Source: Bacteroidales bacterium
GTDB lineage: Bacteria > Bacteroidota > Bacteroidia > Bacteroidales > UBA932
Length of the DNA stretch: 64,000 bases
Reading direction: 5' to 3'
Assembly: GCA_017443845.1 (NCBI GenBank)
Contig: JAFSXX010000045.1
Coordinates: 1 to 64,000, forward strand
The translations under genes and the position numbers were made by a program. Below are positions 1 through 7,764 of the stretch, in pieces. Each line of letters begins with the position of its first letter. Position 1 is the stretch's first letter. The notes under the pieces are model-generated. The model ran no database searches. It was given only the letters and a program-made list of their open reading frames with translations, and was not told the DNA's origin.

Positions 1-298
1 CCGCGCACTCTATCAGCGTCTCAAAGGCCGTGACCTCTTCGACGTTTACACCGCACTCATCACCGGCAAACTGAATCTTGACCGCGTAATGACGGCCTAC
101 GACCGCTACCTCCGCTTCGTGGCCAGCCACGCCCCAACCTACAAGGAATTCGTGCTGAATATGGACGAGAAGATGCAGAATCCCGAATTCCTCGGCGACA
201 CCACCGGTCTCCTCCGTCCCGGTCTCACCTTCGATCCGCAACCAGCCTGGGAAAAGGTCCGCGACGAGATTGTCGCCAAACTACTACCGGTCAAGTAA
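1..298 (+). CDS. AbiEii/AbiGii-type nucleotidyltransferase toxin, C-terminal fragment
   Basis: The reading frame is open from base 2 and stops with TAA at 296-298, so the 5' part lies outside the window. About 98 residues remain. The stretch RALYQRLKGRDLFDVYTAL near the cut is the signature of the C-terminal half of AbiEii/AbiGii proteins (former DUF1814), the toxin partner of type IV toxin-antitoxin/abortive infection pairs. The nucleotidyltransferase core would lie upstream and cannot be checked. By family precedent a small AbiEi-type antitoxin gene would precede it, also outside the window. The assignment rests on motif recognition; that the system is complete and active is not shown. Confidence 0.75.
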   Translation, partial: RALYQRLKGRDLFDVYTALITGKLNLDRVMTAYDRYLRFVASHAPTYKEFVLNMDEKMQNPEFLGDTTGLLRPGLTFDPQPAWEKVRDEIVAKLLPVK

Positions 299-464
299 CA
301 GCCTCCGACAAACCAAACTGCCGTCATCTCCTCCAAGATAACGGCACTCTGCGCAAGAGGTGAAGCGGTTGTGCGGGGACAAGGTCCTGGCGCCGTATTT
401 CTGTATGGGGTTTTCCATGCTGTCGGTGGAGACTGGAAGCGAAAGTTTATTTCAAGACCAACTA

Positions 465-497
465 TTGGCATAATTTCGGCATTAATTAGTATCTTTG
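465..497 (+). promoter_or_regulatory. Bacteroidales promoter for tamB (-33 TTGG, -7 TATCTTTG)
   Basis: TTGG at 465-468 and TATCTTTG at 490-497 are separated by 21 bases, matching the Bacteroidota consensus TTTG-N19-21-TAnnTTTG. Transcription should begin a few bases after 497. The 190 bases between the AbiEii-like stop and this box hold no coding region I can support, only a weak 6-bp stem (319-324 with 341-346). Confidence 0.7.
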
Positions 498-521
498 AAG
501 GATATTTCCGTCGACAATAAA

Positions 522-3500
522 GTGAGGACAGTCCGAAATATAATCCTTGGGATACTGGTGGCGGCGCTGCTGATTCCGGTGGCGGCCGTTATGCTGATAC
601 AGATACCTGCGGTGCAGACATTTGCGGCGCGGCAGGCGGCATCGGCACTGTCGAAGAAGATCGACGGCGAGATATCGATCGGCTCGGTCTATATCGCGCC
701 GTTCAACACCGTCATCCTCAAGGAGGTGACGGCGCTCGGGCCCGAGGGGGACACTATCGCCGACGTGCGCAGGCTCTCGGCGCGGCTCGAGGGCAAGTCG
801 CTCTTCAATCCGCAGGAACTCAAGGTGCGGCACGTGGCTCTCGATGAGGGGCAGGTCAATATCCGCTACCTCACTCCTGAGCAGACCAACGTGGGGCGCC
901 TCATAGCCCAGCTCTCGGGCGAAAAGAAAGAGAAGAAGGAGCCGGCCAAGCTGCCCTGGGAGAAGATAACGGTCGATAAGGTCAATGTCTCCGGGGTGGA
1001 TTTCTCGATGGTCAACCCCTTCGCCCCCGAAAAGGAGATCGCCGGCACGGCGATGGATTTCAACGACCTGCACGTCAAGGACCTCAACCTCAAGGCGTCG
1101 AACCTCTCGTACGCCGGGTTGAACGACATCGCGGGCGATATCCGCAACATCTCCTTCAGCGAGACCAAGAGCGGATACCATCTGGACAACCTGAGCCTCA
1201 GCGCCAGGCTCTCCGAGAGCGGCCTCAACGTCAAGGACCTCAGATACGACGACGGCAACACCCGCTTCGAGGCCGACGCCTCGGTGGGATTTTCGTCGTT
1301 CGAGGAGCTGACCAAGGCAACGGGAAGCCTGCCCGTAAGCGTCACCCTGAAGCGCTCGCTGCTCGATGCGGGGACCGCCAAATCGTTCATCGACGGCCTG
1401 GAGGGGACCGACCTCAGGCTCTACCTGAGCGGCGAGATCGCCGGCACGGTGGACAACCTCACCGCCAAGAACCTCAAGGTCGAATCGGAGAGCGGACAGA
1501 CGGTCCTCAACGTAAAAGGCAACGTCAAGGGTCTTCCCGATACCGACAGGATGGTGCTCGACCTCCAGATCCCCGACCTCGTGACCAATACCTCCGACCT
1601 CGGTTCGCTGCTTCACTCGGTGAGCCCCAAGATCAACTCCAGGAGCATAGCGCAGTATCTGCCGGGCGAGAATGTGCACCTTAGCGGAAGCGTCAAGGGC
1701 CGCCTCGCGGACCTCGCCACCGACCTCAGCCTCAGCACCGACACCTACGGCCAGGCCGACGCCGACCTGCGCTGCAGGAACCTCACCTCGGGCAAGCCCT
1801 CGTTCGAGGGAACCGTGGCGGGACGCTCGCTGGCGGTGGGCAGGTTCCTCAAGGATACCACTATGGGCAACCTCACATTCAATGCCGACCTCTCCGCCGA
1901 ACTGGGCAGGACCACCAAGGCCGACATCAGGCAGCTCCACATCGACGAATTCGGATACAACGGATACAAATACAGCCAGATCGACGCGTCGGGAAGCCTC
2001 GACGGCAGGAATGTCAAACTCGAGCTCACCGGCTCCGACCCCAACCTGGCGCTGAACCTGACGGCCGACGCCATTCTGGGCGACAAGAAGAACGGCACCT
2101 ATGTCAAGGCCGACATCAACCTCGACAATGCCGACCTCCACGCCCTCAACTTCGACAAGCGCGACACCTGCGAGGTCAGCGGCCGGATAGTCGCCGAAGG
2201 CGAGTTCACCCCCGGCAGGTTCATCCTCGGCGACGCCACGGTCAAGGACCTTAAGGCCGCCCTCAACGGCGGTACGCACCATATCGGCGACATCTATGTG
2301 AGCGCGTTCAACGACGACCTCTACAACATCACCCTCCAGTCGCAGATAGCCGACGCCTCCTACCGCGGTGCGAGTTCGATCGGCGAGCTGGTATCCGGAG
2401 TCAAGGCTTACCTGGCAAGGGAGCTGGGCAATGTCATCAAGACCGGCGGCAAGGCCGGAGAGGCGGTCCCCGCAAGCGGAACATTCTACCTCAAGACGGG
2501 CAACCTGAAGCCGGTCGCGGCCTTCTTCATGCCCAATCTCCACGTGAGCGAGGGTACGACCGTCAAGGCTGAGCTCAACGGCACCGACGCCATCTCGATG
2601 CACGCCACCTCTCCCCTTATCGCCATTGGCAGCAACTATATAAAGAATCTCTCGCTCGACGCCGGCGGACAGGAGGGTCCCATCAACGCGACCATCAACG
2701 CCGACATCCTCCAGAGCGGCAACCTCATCCTGCGCAACAACAAGATCGGCATCACCGCCAACGACAACAAGGTGATCCTCGGCCTGCGCTTCGACAACAA
2801 GGAGGAAGAGAACCGCAAGGGCAACTTCAATACAGTCATAGAGTTCCCCGAGCAGGGTGGCGACGCGTATATGCTGGTGGCCAACCTACTCAACTCCGAC
2901 CTCACGTTCGAGGATGTCACCTGGAACATCTCCCCCTCGCGCATCAGCTACCGCGACAAGAAGATCGCCATCGACAACTTCCACCTCTCCTCGGGCGACG
3001 ACCAGTACCTCATCGCGGACGGAATATTATCCGACGATCCCGAATCGAAGGTGGCATTCAACCTCAACAATTTCGACATCTCGATAGTCAACCGTCTCCT
3101 CAAAATGCCCCTCGAGGTGGGAGGCCTGATAACCGGAAAGGCCAACGGAAAGGGGGTCCTCTGCAAGAATCCCGAGCTGACCACCGACCTCTCGTGCCGT
3201 TCGCTCACGCTCAACGACGAGCAGATGGGTCACCTCTTCGTGCGCTGCAGCTGGGACGACGCCCTGGAGCAGATCAAGCTCTCGGTGGAGAACATCTTCG
3301 AGGAGAGCTATCCCCTGAGGGTGGGAGGATTCTACAAGCCCTCCGACAAGCACCTCTCGGCCAGGGTCGATTTCGACCGCTTCAAGGTGAGCTGGCTCGA
3401 TCCCCTTCTGACCGGGATAGCCCGCAAGACGGGCGGCTCCATTTCGGGCGGCATCAAGGCCGAAGGAGCCCTCGACAAGCTCAAGGTCACGAGTGAGGGG

Positions 3501-5012
3501 ACCCGCTTCAACGACTTCGCGGCCACCATCGACTTCACCAACGTGCCTTATGTGATCAACGGTCCCTTCAGCGTCAGCGAGAAGGGCATAACCTTCCAGA
3601 GCGACACCATCGCCGACCGCTACGGCCACATCGCCCGCATCGGCGGAGGAGTTACCTACGACCTCTTCAAGGATATCAGGCTCAACGTGCTAATCGACCG
3701 TCTCCGCGACATGCACGTGCTCAACACCAACGCCTCGATGGCCGACAGCGGAATGTACGGCAGGGCCTTCGGATCGGGCCGCATCTCCCTCACGGGCCCG
3801 ATCAGCAACATCCTGCTCGCCCTCAATCTCCGCACCGGGGACGGCGCCATCCACTTCCCCATCTCCTCGAGCGGCTCGCAGAAGAACTCCATCCTGACCT
3901 TCGTGGACAACCGCGTGAGGGTGCTCGACGAGTACGACTCGCTGCTCATAAGCAAGAAGGCGACGGTCGAGAAGAAGAGATCCTCGTCGAACCTCAAGGT
4001 CAACGCCAAGCTCGACATCACCAACGCCACCGAGGTGGGCCTCGACGTCAACCGTTCGCTCGGCGATATGCTCAAGGCGCACGGAAACGGCAACATAGAG
4101 GTCAATTTCGCCAAGGACCTGCTCGATATCAAGGGCGGCTACAATGTGGAGGACGGAAGCTATAAATTCGCCCTGATGGGCATCACCTCCAAGGACTTCA
4201 TCATCGAGCCGGGCGGAACCGTGAGCTTCAACGGCGACATAATGCAGTCCGACCTCGACCTGACGGCGACCTACCGCACCAAGGCCTCCATCGGAACCCT
4301 CATCGCCGACTCCACGTCGGTCAGCTCCCGAAGGACCGTGAACTGCGGCATCGACATCAACGGCAAGCTCTCCAACCCGCAGATCGGCTTCAACATCGAC
4401 ATCCCCGACCTCGACCCTACCACCCAGACCCTCGTGCAGGCGGCCCTCTCCACCGAGGAGAAGCAGCTCAAGCAGTTCCTGGCCCTGCTGCTCTCCGGCA
4501 GTTTCGTGCCCGACGAGCAGAGCGGCATCGTCAACAACACCACCCTGCTCTACTCCAACGCCTCCGAGATTATGGCCAACCAGGTCAATACGATATTCCG
4601 GCAGCTCGACATCCCTCTCGATCTGGGATTCAACTACCAGCCGGGAATGGGCGGAGTGGATATCTTCGACGTGGCTATCTCCACCCAGCTCTTCAACAAC
4701 AGGGTGACCATCAACGGCAGCATCGGCAACCAGGAGTACGCCACCTCCTCGAGCAACAGCGACCTCATCGGCAACGTGGATGTCGAAATCAAGCTCAACA
4801 AGAACGGCGGCCTGCGCCTCAACATATTCTCGCACGCGGCCGACCGCTACAGCAACTATCTCGACCAGACGCAGCGCAACGGCGCCGGTATAGTGTACCA
4901 GCAGGATTTCGATACGTTCAGGGAATTCTTCAGGAAGCTGTTCCGCAAGAAGGATCTGCCCGATATGGCGCAGCCGGCAGCTACAGTCGCACCTCCGCTA
5001 TCCGTCCAATAA
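522..5012 (+). CDS. tamB: TamB-family translocation/assembly module protein (DUF490 C-terminus)
   Basis: A very large protein of about 1496 residues with an N-terminal membrane anchor (residues 6-28, rich in I, L, V and A), a long repetitive beta-strand-rich middle and a C-terminal TamB/DUF490 domain over roughly the last 400 residues. TamB proteins span the periplasm and help move lipid or proteins to the outer membrane. In Bacteroidota they usually stand without TamA, as here. The frame is open from a TTG at 495, but that TTG lies inside the -7 box TATCTTTG (490-497), so a transcript from this promoter would not contain it; I therefore choose GTG at 522. The 3' end overlaps the convergent mtaB by 32 bases. 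The family is clear; the exact start is inferred. Confidence 0.88.
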   Translation: MRTVRNIILGILVAALLIPVAAVMLIQIPAVQTFAARQAASALSKKIDGEISIGSVYIAPFNTVILKEVTALGPEGDTIADVRRLSARLEGKSLFNPQELKVRHVALDEGQVNIRYLTPEQTNVGRLIAQLSGEKKEKKEPAKLPWEKITVDKVNVSGVDFSMVNPFAPEKEIAGTAMDFNDLHVKDLNLKASNLSYAGLNDIAGDIRNISFSETKSGYHLDNLSLSARLSESGLNVKDLRYDDGNTRFEADASVGFSSFEELTKATGSLPVSVTLKRSLLDAGTAKSFIDGLEGTDLRLYLSGEIAGTVDNLTAKNLKVESESGQTVLNVKGNVKGLPDTDRMVLDLQIPDLVTNTSDLGSLLHSVSPKINSRSIAQYLPGENVHLSGSVKGRLADLATDLSLSTDTYGQADADLRCRNLTSGKPSFEGTVAGRSLAVGRFLKDTTMGNLTFNADLSAELGRTTKADIRQLHIDEFGYNGYKYSQIDASGSLDGRNVKLELTGSDPNLALNLTADAILGDKKNGTYVKADINLDNADLHALNFDKRDTCEVSGRIVAEGEFTPGRFILGDATVKDLKAALNGGTHHIGDIYVSAFNDDLYNITLQSQIADASYRGASSIGELVSGVKAYLARELGNVIKTGGKAGEAVPASGTFYLKTGNLKPVAAFFMPNLHVSEGTTVKAELNGTDAISMHATSPLIAIGSNYIKNLSLDAGGQEGPINATINADILQSGNLILRNNKIGITANDNKVILGLRFDNKEEENRKGNFNTVIEFPEQGGDAYMLVANLLNSDLTFEDVTWNISPSRISYRDKKIAIDNFHLSSGDDQYLIADGILSDDPESKVAFNLNNFDISIVNRLLKMPLEVGGLITGKANGKGVLCKNPELTTDLSCRSLTLNDEQMGHLFVRCSWDDALEQIKLSVENIFEESYPLRVGGFYKPSDKHLSARVDFDRFKVSWLDPLLTGIARKTGGSISGGIKAEGALDKLKVTSEGTRFNDFAATIDFTNVPYVINGPFSVSEKGITFQSDTIADRYGHIARIGGGVTYDLFKDIRLNVLIDRLRDMHVLNTNASMADSGMYGRAFGSGRISLTGPISNILLALNLRTGDGAIHFPISSSGSQKNSILTFVDNRVRVLDEYDSLLISKKATVEKKRSSSNLKVNAKLDITNATEVGLDVNRSLGDMLKAHGNGNIEVNFAKDLLDIKGGYNVEDGSYKFALMGITSKDFIIEPGGTVSFNGDIMQSDLDLTATYRTKASIGTLIADSTSVSSRRTVNCGIDINGKLSNPQIGFNIDIPDLDPTTQTLVQAALSTEEKQLKQFLALLLSGSFVPDEQSGIVNNTTLLYSNASEIMANQVNTIFRQLDIPLDLGFNYQPGMGGVDIFDVAISTQLFNNRVTINGSIGNQEYATSSSNSDLIGNVDVEIKLNKNGGLRLNIFSHAADRYSNYLDQTQRNGAGIVYQQDFDTFREFFRKLFRKKDLPDMAQPAATVAPPLSVQ

Positions 5013-6261
5013 GCGCGGGATCGTAAGGGCGCTCGACCCTTATGTAGTTCTCCGTATAGCCCGACATCATTCCGCCCTTCTCCTTGCTCTCGAAGAGCAC
5101 CTCGGCCATCCGGCCGCGGTTGGCCTCGCAGAATTCGTTGTGGAGCCTCTCGCAGAGGGCTTCGAGCCGTGCCACGCGGTCGGCCTTGACGGCCGCAGTC
5201 AGTTGGCCCGGAAGGGCCGCCGCCTCGGTTCCCGCCCTGCGGGAATAGGGGAAGACGTGCAAAAAGGCCGGTCTCACGCGTTCCAGGAGCGAGTATGTGG
5301 CCTGGAAGTCCTCCTCGCTCTCGCCGGGGAAGCCGACGATCACGTCGATGCCGAAGAAGACTTTGGTAAAGCGCTCCTCAGGGGTTTCGAGGATGTCGCG
5401 CACCAGCGCAATCTTCTCCTCGAACATAGGCGAGGTGTAGCGGCGGTGCATCGCCTTGAGGGTCTTGTCGCAGCCCGACTGGATGGGAATGTGGAAGTGG
5501 GGCAGGAATTTGGTGCCGGTGGCGATCCAGCGGAGGATATCCTCGGTCAGCAGGTTCGGCTCGATGGAGGAGATGCGGTAACGCTCTATGCCCTCCACCT
5601 CGTCCAGGGCCTTGAGCAGGTCGAGGAACGACTCTCCGGTGGTCTTGCCGAAGTCGCCGGTATTGACTCCCGTGATGACTATCTCCTTCATCCCTTCGGA
5701 TGCCGCGCGGCTGGCCTGGGCGACGATGTCGGCTATGGGAAGGTTGCGGCTGTGGCCCCTCGCAAGGGGGACAGTGCAGTATGAGCAGCGGTAGTCGCAG
5801 CCGTCCTGCACCTTGAGGAAGGTGCGGGTCCTCTCGCCCGAGGAGCAGGCGGGGAAGATATTCTCCACATCGTCGATCGGGCAGTTGTAGATGCGTCCCC
5901 CGGTTGCGGAGCTCTGCAGTGCCTCCTCGACCAGGTCGCAGAGGCGCCCCTTGTCGCGGGCTCCGGCCACTACGGCGACGCCCTCTATGGCGGCGATCTC
6001 CTCGGCCTTGAGCTGGGCATAGCAGCCCGTGACCGCGATTATGGCTTCGGGCGAGGCCTTGTGGAACTTGCGGATGGCGTTGCGGCCCTTCTTGTCGGCG
6101 GTTTCGGTCACCGAGCAGGTGTTGATTACATATACATCGGCCTTCTCCCCCGCCCTTACGACCTTATATCCGCGCGAGACGAACTCCCGGGCGAGGGTCG
6201 AGGTTTCGGAGAAGTTGAGCTTGCAGCCCAGGGTCACGAATGCCACCTTCTTATCTGACAT
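4981..6261 (-). CDS. mtaB: tRNA t6A37 methylthiotransferase MtaB
   Basis: A radical-SAM methylthiotransferase of 426 residues. The N-terminal UPF0004 domain has the three cluster cysteines C13, C49 and C80. The radical-SAM motif GCDYRCSYC gives C155, C159 and C162. A TRAM-like segment ends the protein. The N-terminal pattern FVTLGCKLN is that of MtaB, which adds a methylthio group to N6-threonylcarbamoyladenosine at tRNA position 37, rather than MiaB or RimO. RimO is separately present at 24743-26071. The frame is open well upstream, but MSDKK at 6259-6261 is the natural start because family homology begins there and the RsmI-like gene ends six bases earlier. It is the last gene of the long minus-strand run and its end overlaps tamB tail to tail. 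Confidence 0.92.
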   Translation of the reverse strand: MSDKKVAFVTLGCKLNFSETSTLAREFVSRGYKVVRAGEKADVYVINTCSVTETADKKGRNAIRKFHKASPEAIIAVTGCYAQLKAEEIAAIEGVAVVAGARDKGRLCDLVEEALQSSATGGRIYNCPIDDVENIFPACSSGERTRTFLKVQDGCDYRCSYCTVPLARGHSRNLPIADIVAQASRAASEGMKEIVITGVNTGDFGKTTGESFLDLLKALDEVEGIERYRISSIEPNLLTEDILRWIATGTKFLPHFHIPIQSGCDKTLKAMHRRYTSPMFEEKIALVRDILETPEERFTKVFFGIDVIVGFPGESEEDFQATYSLLERVRPAFLHVFPYSRRAGTEAAALPGQLTAAVKADRVARLEALCERLHNEFCEANRGRMAEVLFESKEKGGMMSGYTENYIRVERPYDPALIGRIAEVRL

Positions 6262-6266
6262 AGCAT

Positions 6267-6965
6267 CTACAGGATTATGAAGACGCAGGGGCGCTTGCCG
6301 ATGGTCATCGGCGCGCGCTTCCACTGCGCTATGGTTCGGGTGAGGATAGTCTGGTCGGGGCAGGTGATGTCGGCGGCCACGCAGAGGCGGGTGTCGGGAC
6401 GGCATACCGCCAGCAGGTCGGCCAGCAGGGAGTCGTTGCGATAGGGAGTCTCTATCATTATCTGCGACTGGCGCTTGCGGCGGGCGTCGGCCTCGAGGTC
6501 GCGGATAGCGGCGCGGCGGGCGTCGGGCTTCACCGGCAGATACCCCGCGAAGGCGAAGCACTGCCCGTTGAGTCCCGAGGACATCAGCGCCATCATAAGG
6601 GACGAGGGACCCGGATGGGGCACCACCTCCACCCCTTTGGCGTGCGCCATCTCGACCAGGCGCGCACCGGGGTCCGCCACGGCGGGAAGGCCTGCCTCAG
6701 AGATAAGGGCGGCGTCGCGGGTGCCGAGCAGGGCCGAGTACGAGGAGATCTGCTCCTCGGTGGAGTGCTCGTTGATCTCGTGCAGTTCGAGGCTGTCGAT
6801 GTGCCCCTTGAGCCCAGCCGCGGAGAGGAAGCGGCGCGCGGTGCGGAGTTCCTCCACGAAGAAGAGACCGATGCCCCTGATGGTCTCGAGGGTCGGGGCC
6901 GCGAGTACCTGCGAGGGGGCGTAATCGCCGAGCGGCGTGGGTATCAGATGGAGTTTGCCTGCCAT
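6267..6965 (-). CDS. RsmI-like SAM-dependent methyltransferase (tetrapyrrole methylase fold)
   Basis: A protein of 232 residues that begins KLHLIPTPLGD and carries SEAGLPAVADPG at 89-100, the equivalent of the RsmI motif SDAGTPxxSDPG that shapes the SAM site. A later ETPYRN matches the RsmI E-[ST]-P-H-R position. RsmI 2'-O-methylates C1402 of 16S rRNA. This shorter Bacteroidota form lacks the C-terminal extension of Escherichia coli RsmI (about 286 residues), so the target is inferred rather than certain. The start is placed at ATG 6963-6965, two bases after the MBL gene ends at 6967, where homology begins; the frame extends 9 codons further upstream. Confidence 0.8.
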   Translation of the reverse strand: MAGKLHLIPTPLGDYAPSQVLAAPTLETIRGIGLFFVEELRTARRFLSAAGLKGHIDSLELHEINEHSTEEQISSYSALLGTRDAALISEAGLPAVADPGARLVEMAHAKGVEVVPHPGPSSLMMALMSSGLNGQCFAFAGYLPVKPDARRAAIRDLEADARRKRQSQIMIETPYRNDSLLADLLAVCRPDTRLCVAADITCPDQTILTRTIAQWKRAPMTIGKRPCVFIIL

Positions 6966-6966
6966 A

Positions 6967-7746
6967 TCAAAACTCGACTTCCAGGCCGTCATAGGCCGGT
7001 TCTATGCCCTCCGGGAGTTCGGCCAGGAGCTCCTCGTAGCGGGGCAGCTGGTGCGAGAGGTGGGTCAGGAAAGTTCGCTTCGCCCCCACCCTCTGCGCCA
7101 CCTTGATGGCCTCCTCGAGCGAGAAGTGCGATATGTGGTGTCCGCGCCGGACGGTGTTGATTACAAATATGTCCAGCCCCTTGAGATTCTCGAACTCCTC
7201 CTCGGGGATGAAATTGGCGTCGGTGACGTAGGCCAGCTTTCCGAAGCGGTAGCCGAGCACCGGAAGTTTATAGTGCCATACCCTTATCGGATCGATCTCG
7301 ACCCCTTTTATTGCGAAGGGCCGTTCGTCGATCGTTATAAGGTCGTAATCCGGGACTCCGGGATACTTTGACTCGGCGAAGGCGTAATAGAACATCTTGT
7401 GCAGGGCCTCCTCGACCCTTTTCTCGCAATAGATCGGGAACGGGGTGCAGGCCCAGTTGTTCTCGGGGCGGTAGTTGAAGGCCCTCACGTCATCGAGCCC
7501 GCCTACGTGGTCGATATGGTGATGGGTGAGCAGGATGGCGTCGGGGCGAGAAATGCCCGCCGAGAGCATCTGCTGGCGGAAATCGGGGCCCGCATCGATT
7601 ACGATGTCGAGCCCTTGGTAACGCACTCGGGCCGAGGTGCGCAGACGCTTGTCGCGCGGGTCGGCCGAAGTGCAGACCGGGCAGGTGCATCCGATCATAG
7701 GCACGCCCTGCGAGGTTCCGGTTCCAAGAAAAGTAATCGAATTCAT
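6967..7746 (-). CDS. MBL-fold hydrolase, PhnP-like cyclic phosphodiesterase
   Basis: A protein of 259 residues with the metallo-beta-lactamase motif HHHIDH at 75-80 (H75, H77, D79, H80), an upstream DAGPDF at 51-56 and a cysteine cluster GCTCPVC (C20, C22, C25) that in PhnP binds a structural zinc. The opening ITFLGTGTSQGVP is typical of the PhnP branch. PhnP hydrolyses 5-phosphoribosyl 1,2-cyclic phosphate in phosphonate breakdown, but no phn genes are near. In Bacteroidota this protein is a lone housekeeping-type phosphodiesterase, so the substrate remains open. It sits between the HEXXH/barrel gene and the RsmI-like gene in the minus-strand run. Confidence 0.82.
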   Translation of the reverse strand: MNSITFLGTGTSQGVPMIGCTCPVCTSADPRDKRLRTSARVRYQGLDIVIDAGPDFRQQMLSAGISRPDAILLTHHHIDHVGGLDDVRAFNYRPENNWACTPFPIYCEKRVEEALHKMFYYAFAESKYPGVPDYDLITIDERPFAIKGVEIDPIRVWHYKLPVLGYRFGKLAYVTDANFIPEEEFENLKGLDIFVINTVRRGHHISHFSLEEAIKVAQRVGAKRTFLTHLSHQLPRYEELLAELPEGIEPAYDGLEVEF

Positions 7747-7764
7747 CCTGCAAAAATAACCATT

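Noticed and set aside
299-489. A 6-bp stem after the AbiEii-like stop as a terminator
   Set aside because: The stem is short with a 16-base loop and no T-run.
486-2603. A 705-codon frame on the minus strand opposite tamB
   Set aside because: It mirrors a GC-rich, strongly biased tamB coding strand, shows Val/Gly/Arg/Asp-rich composition without domains, and tamB is clearly the real gene. The same applies to the minus frame at 3690-4835.
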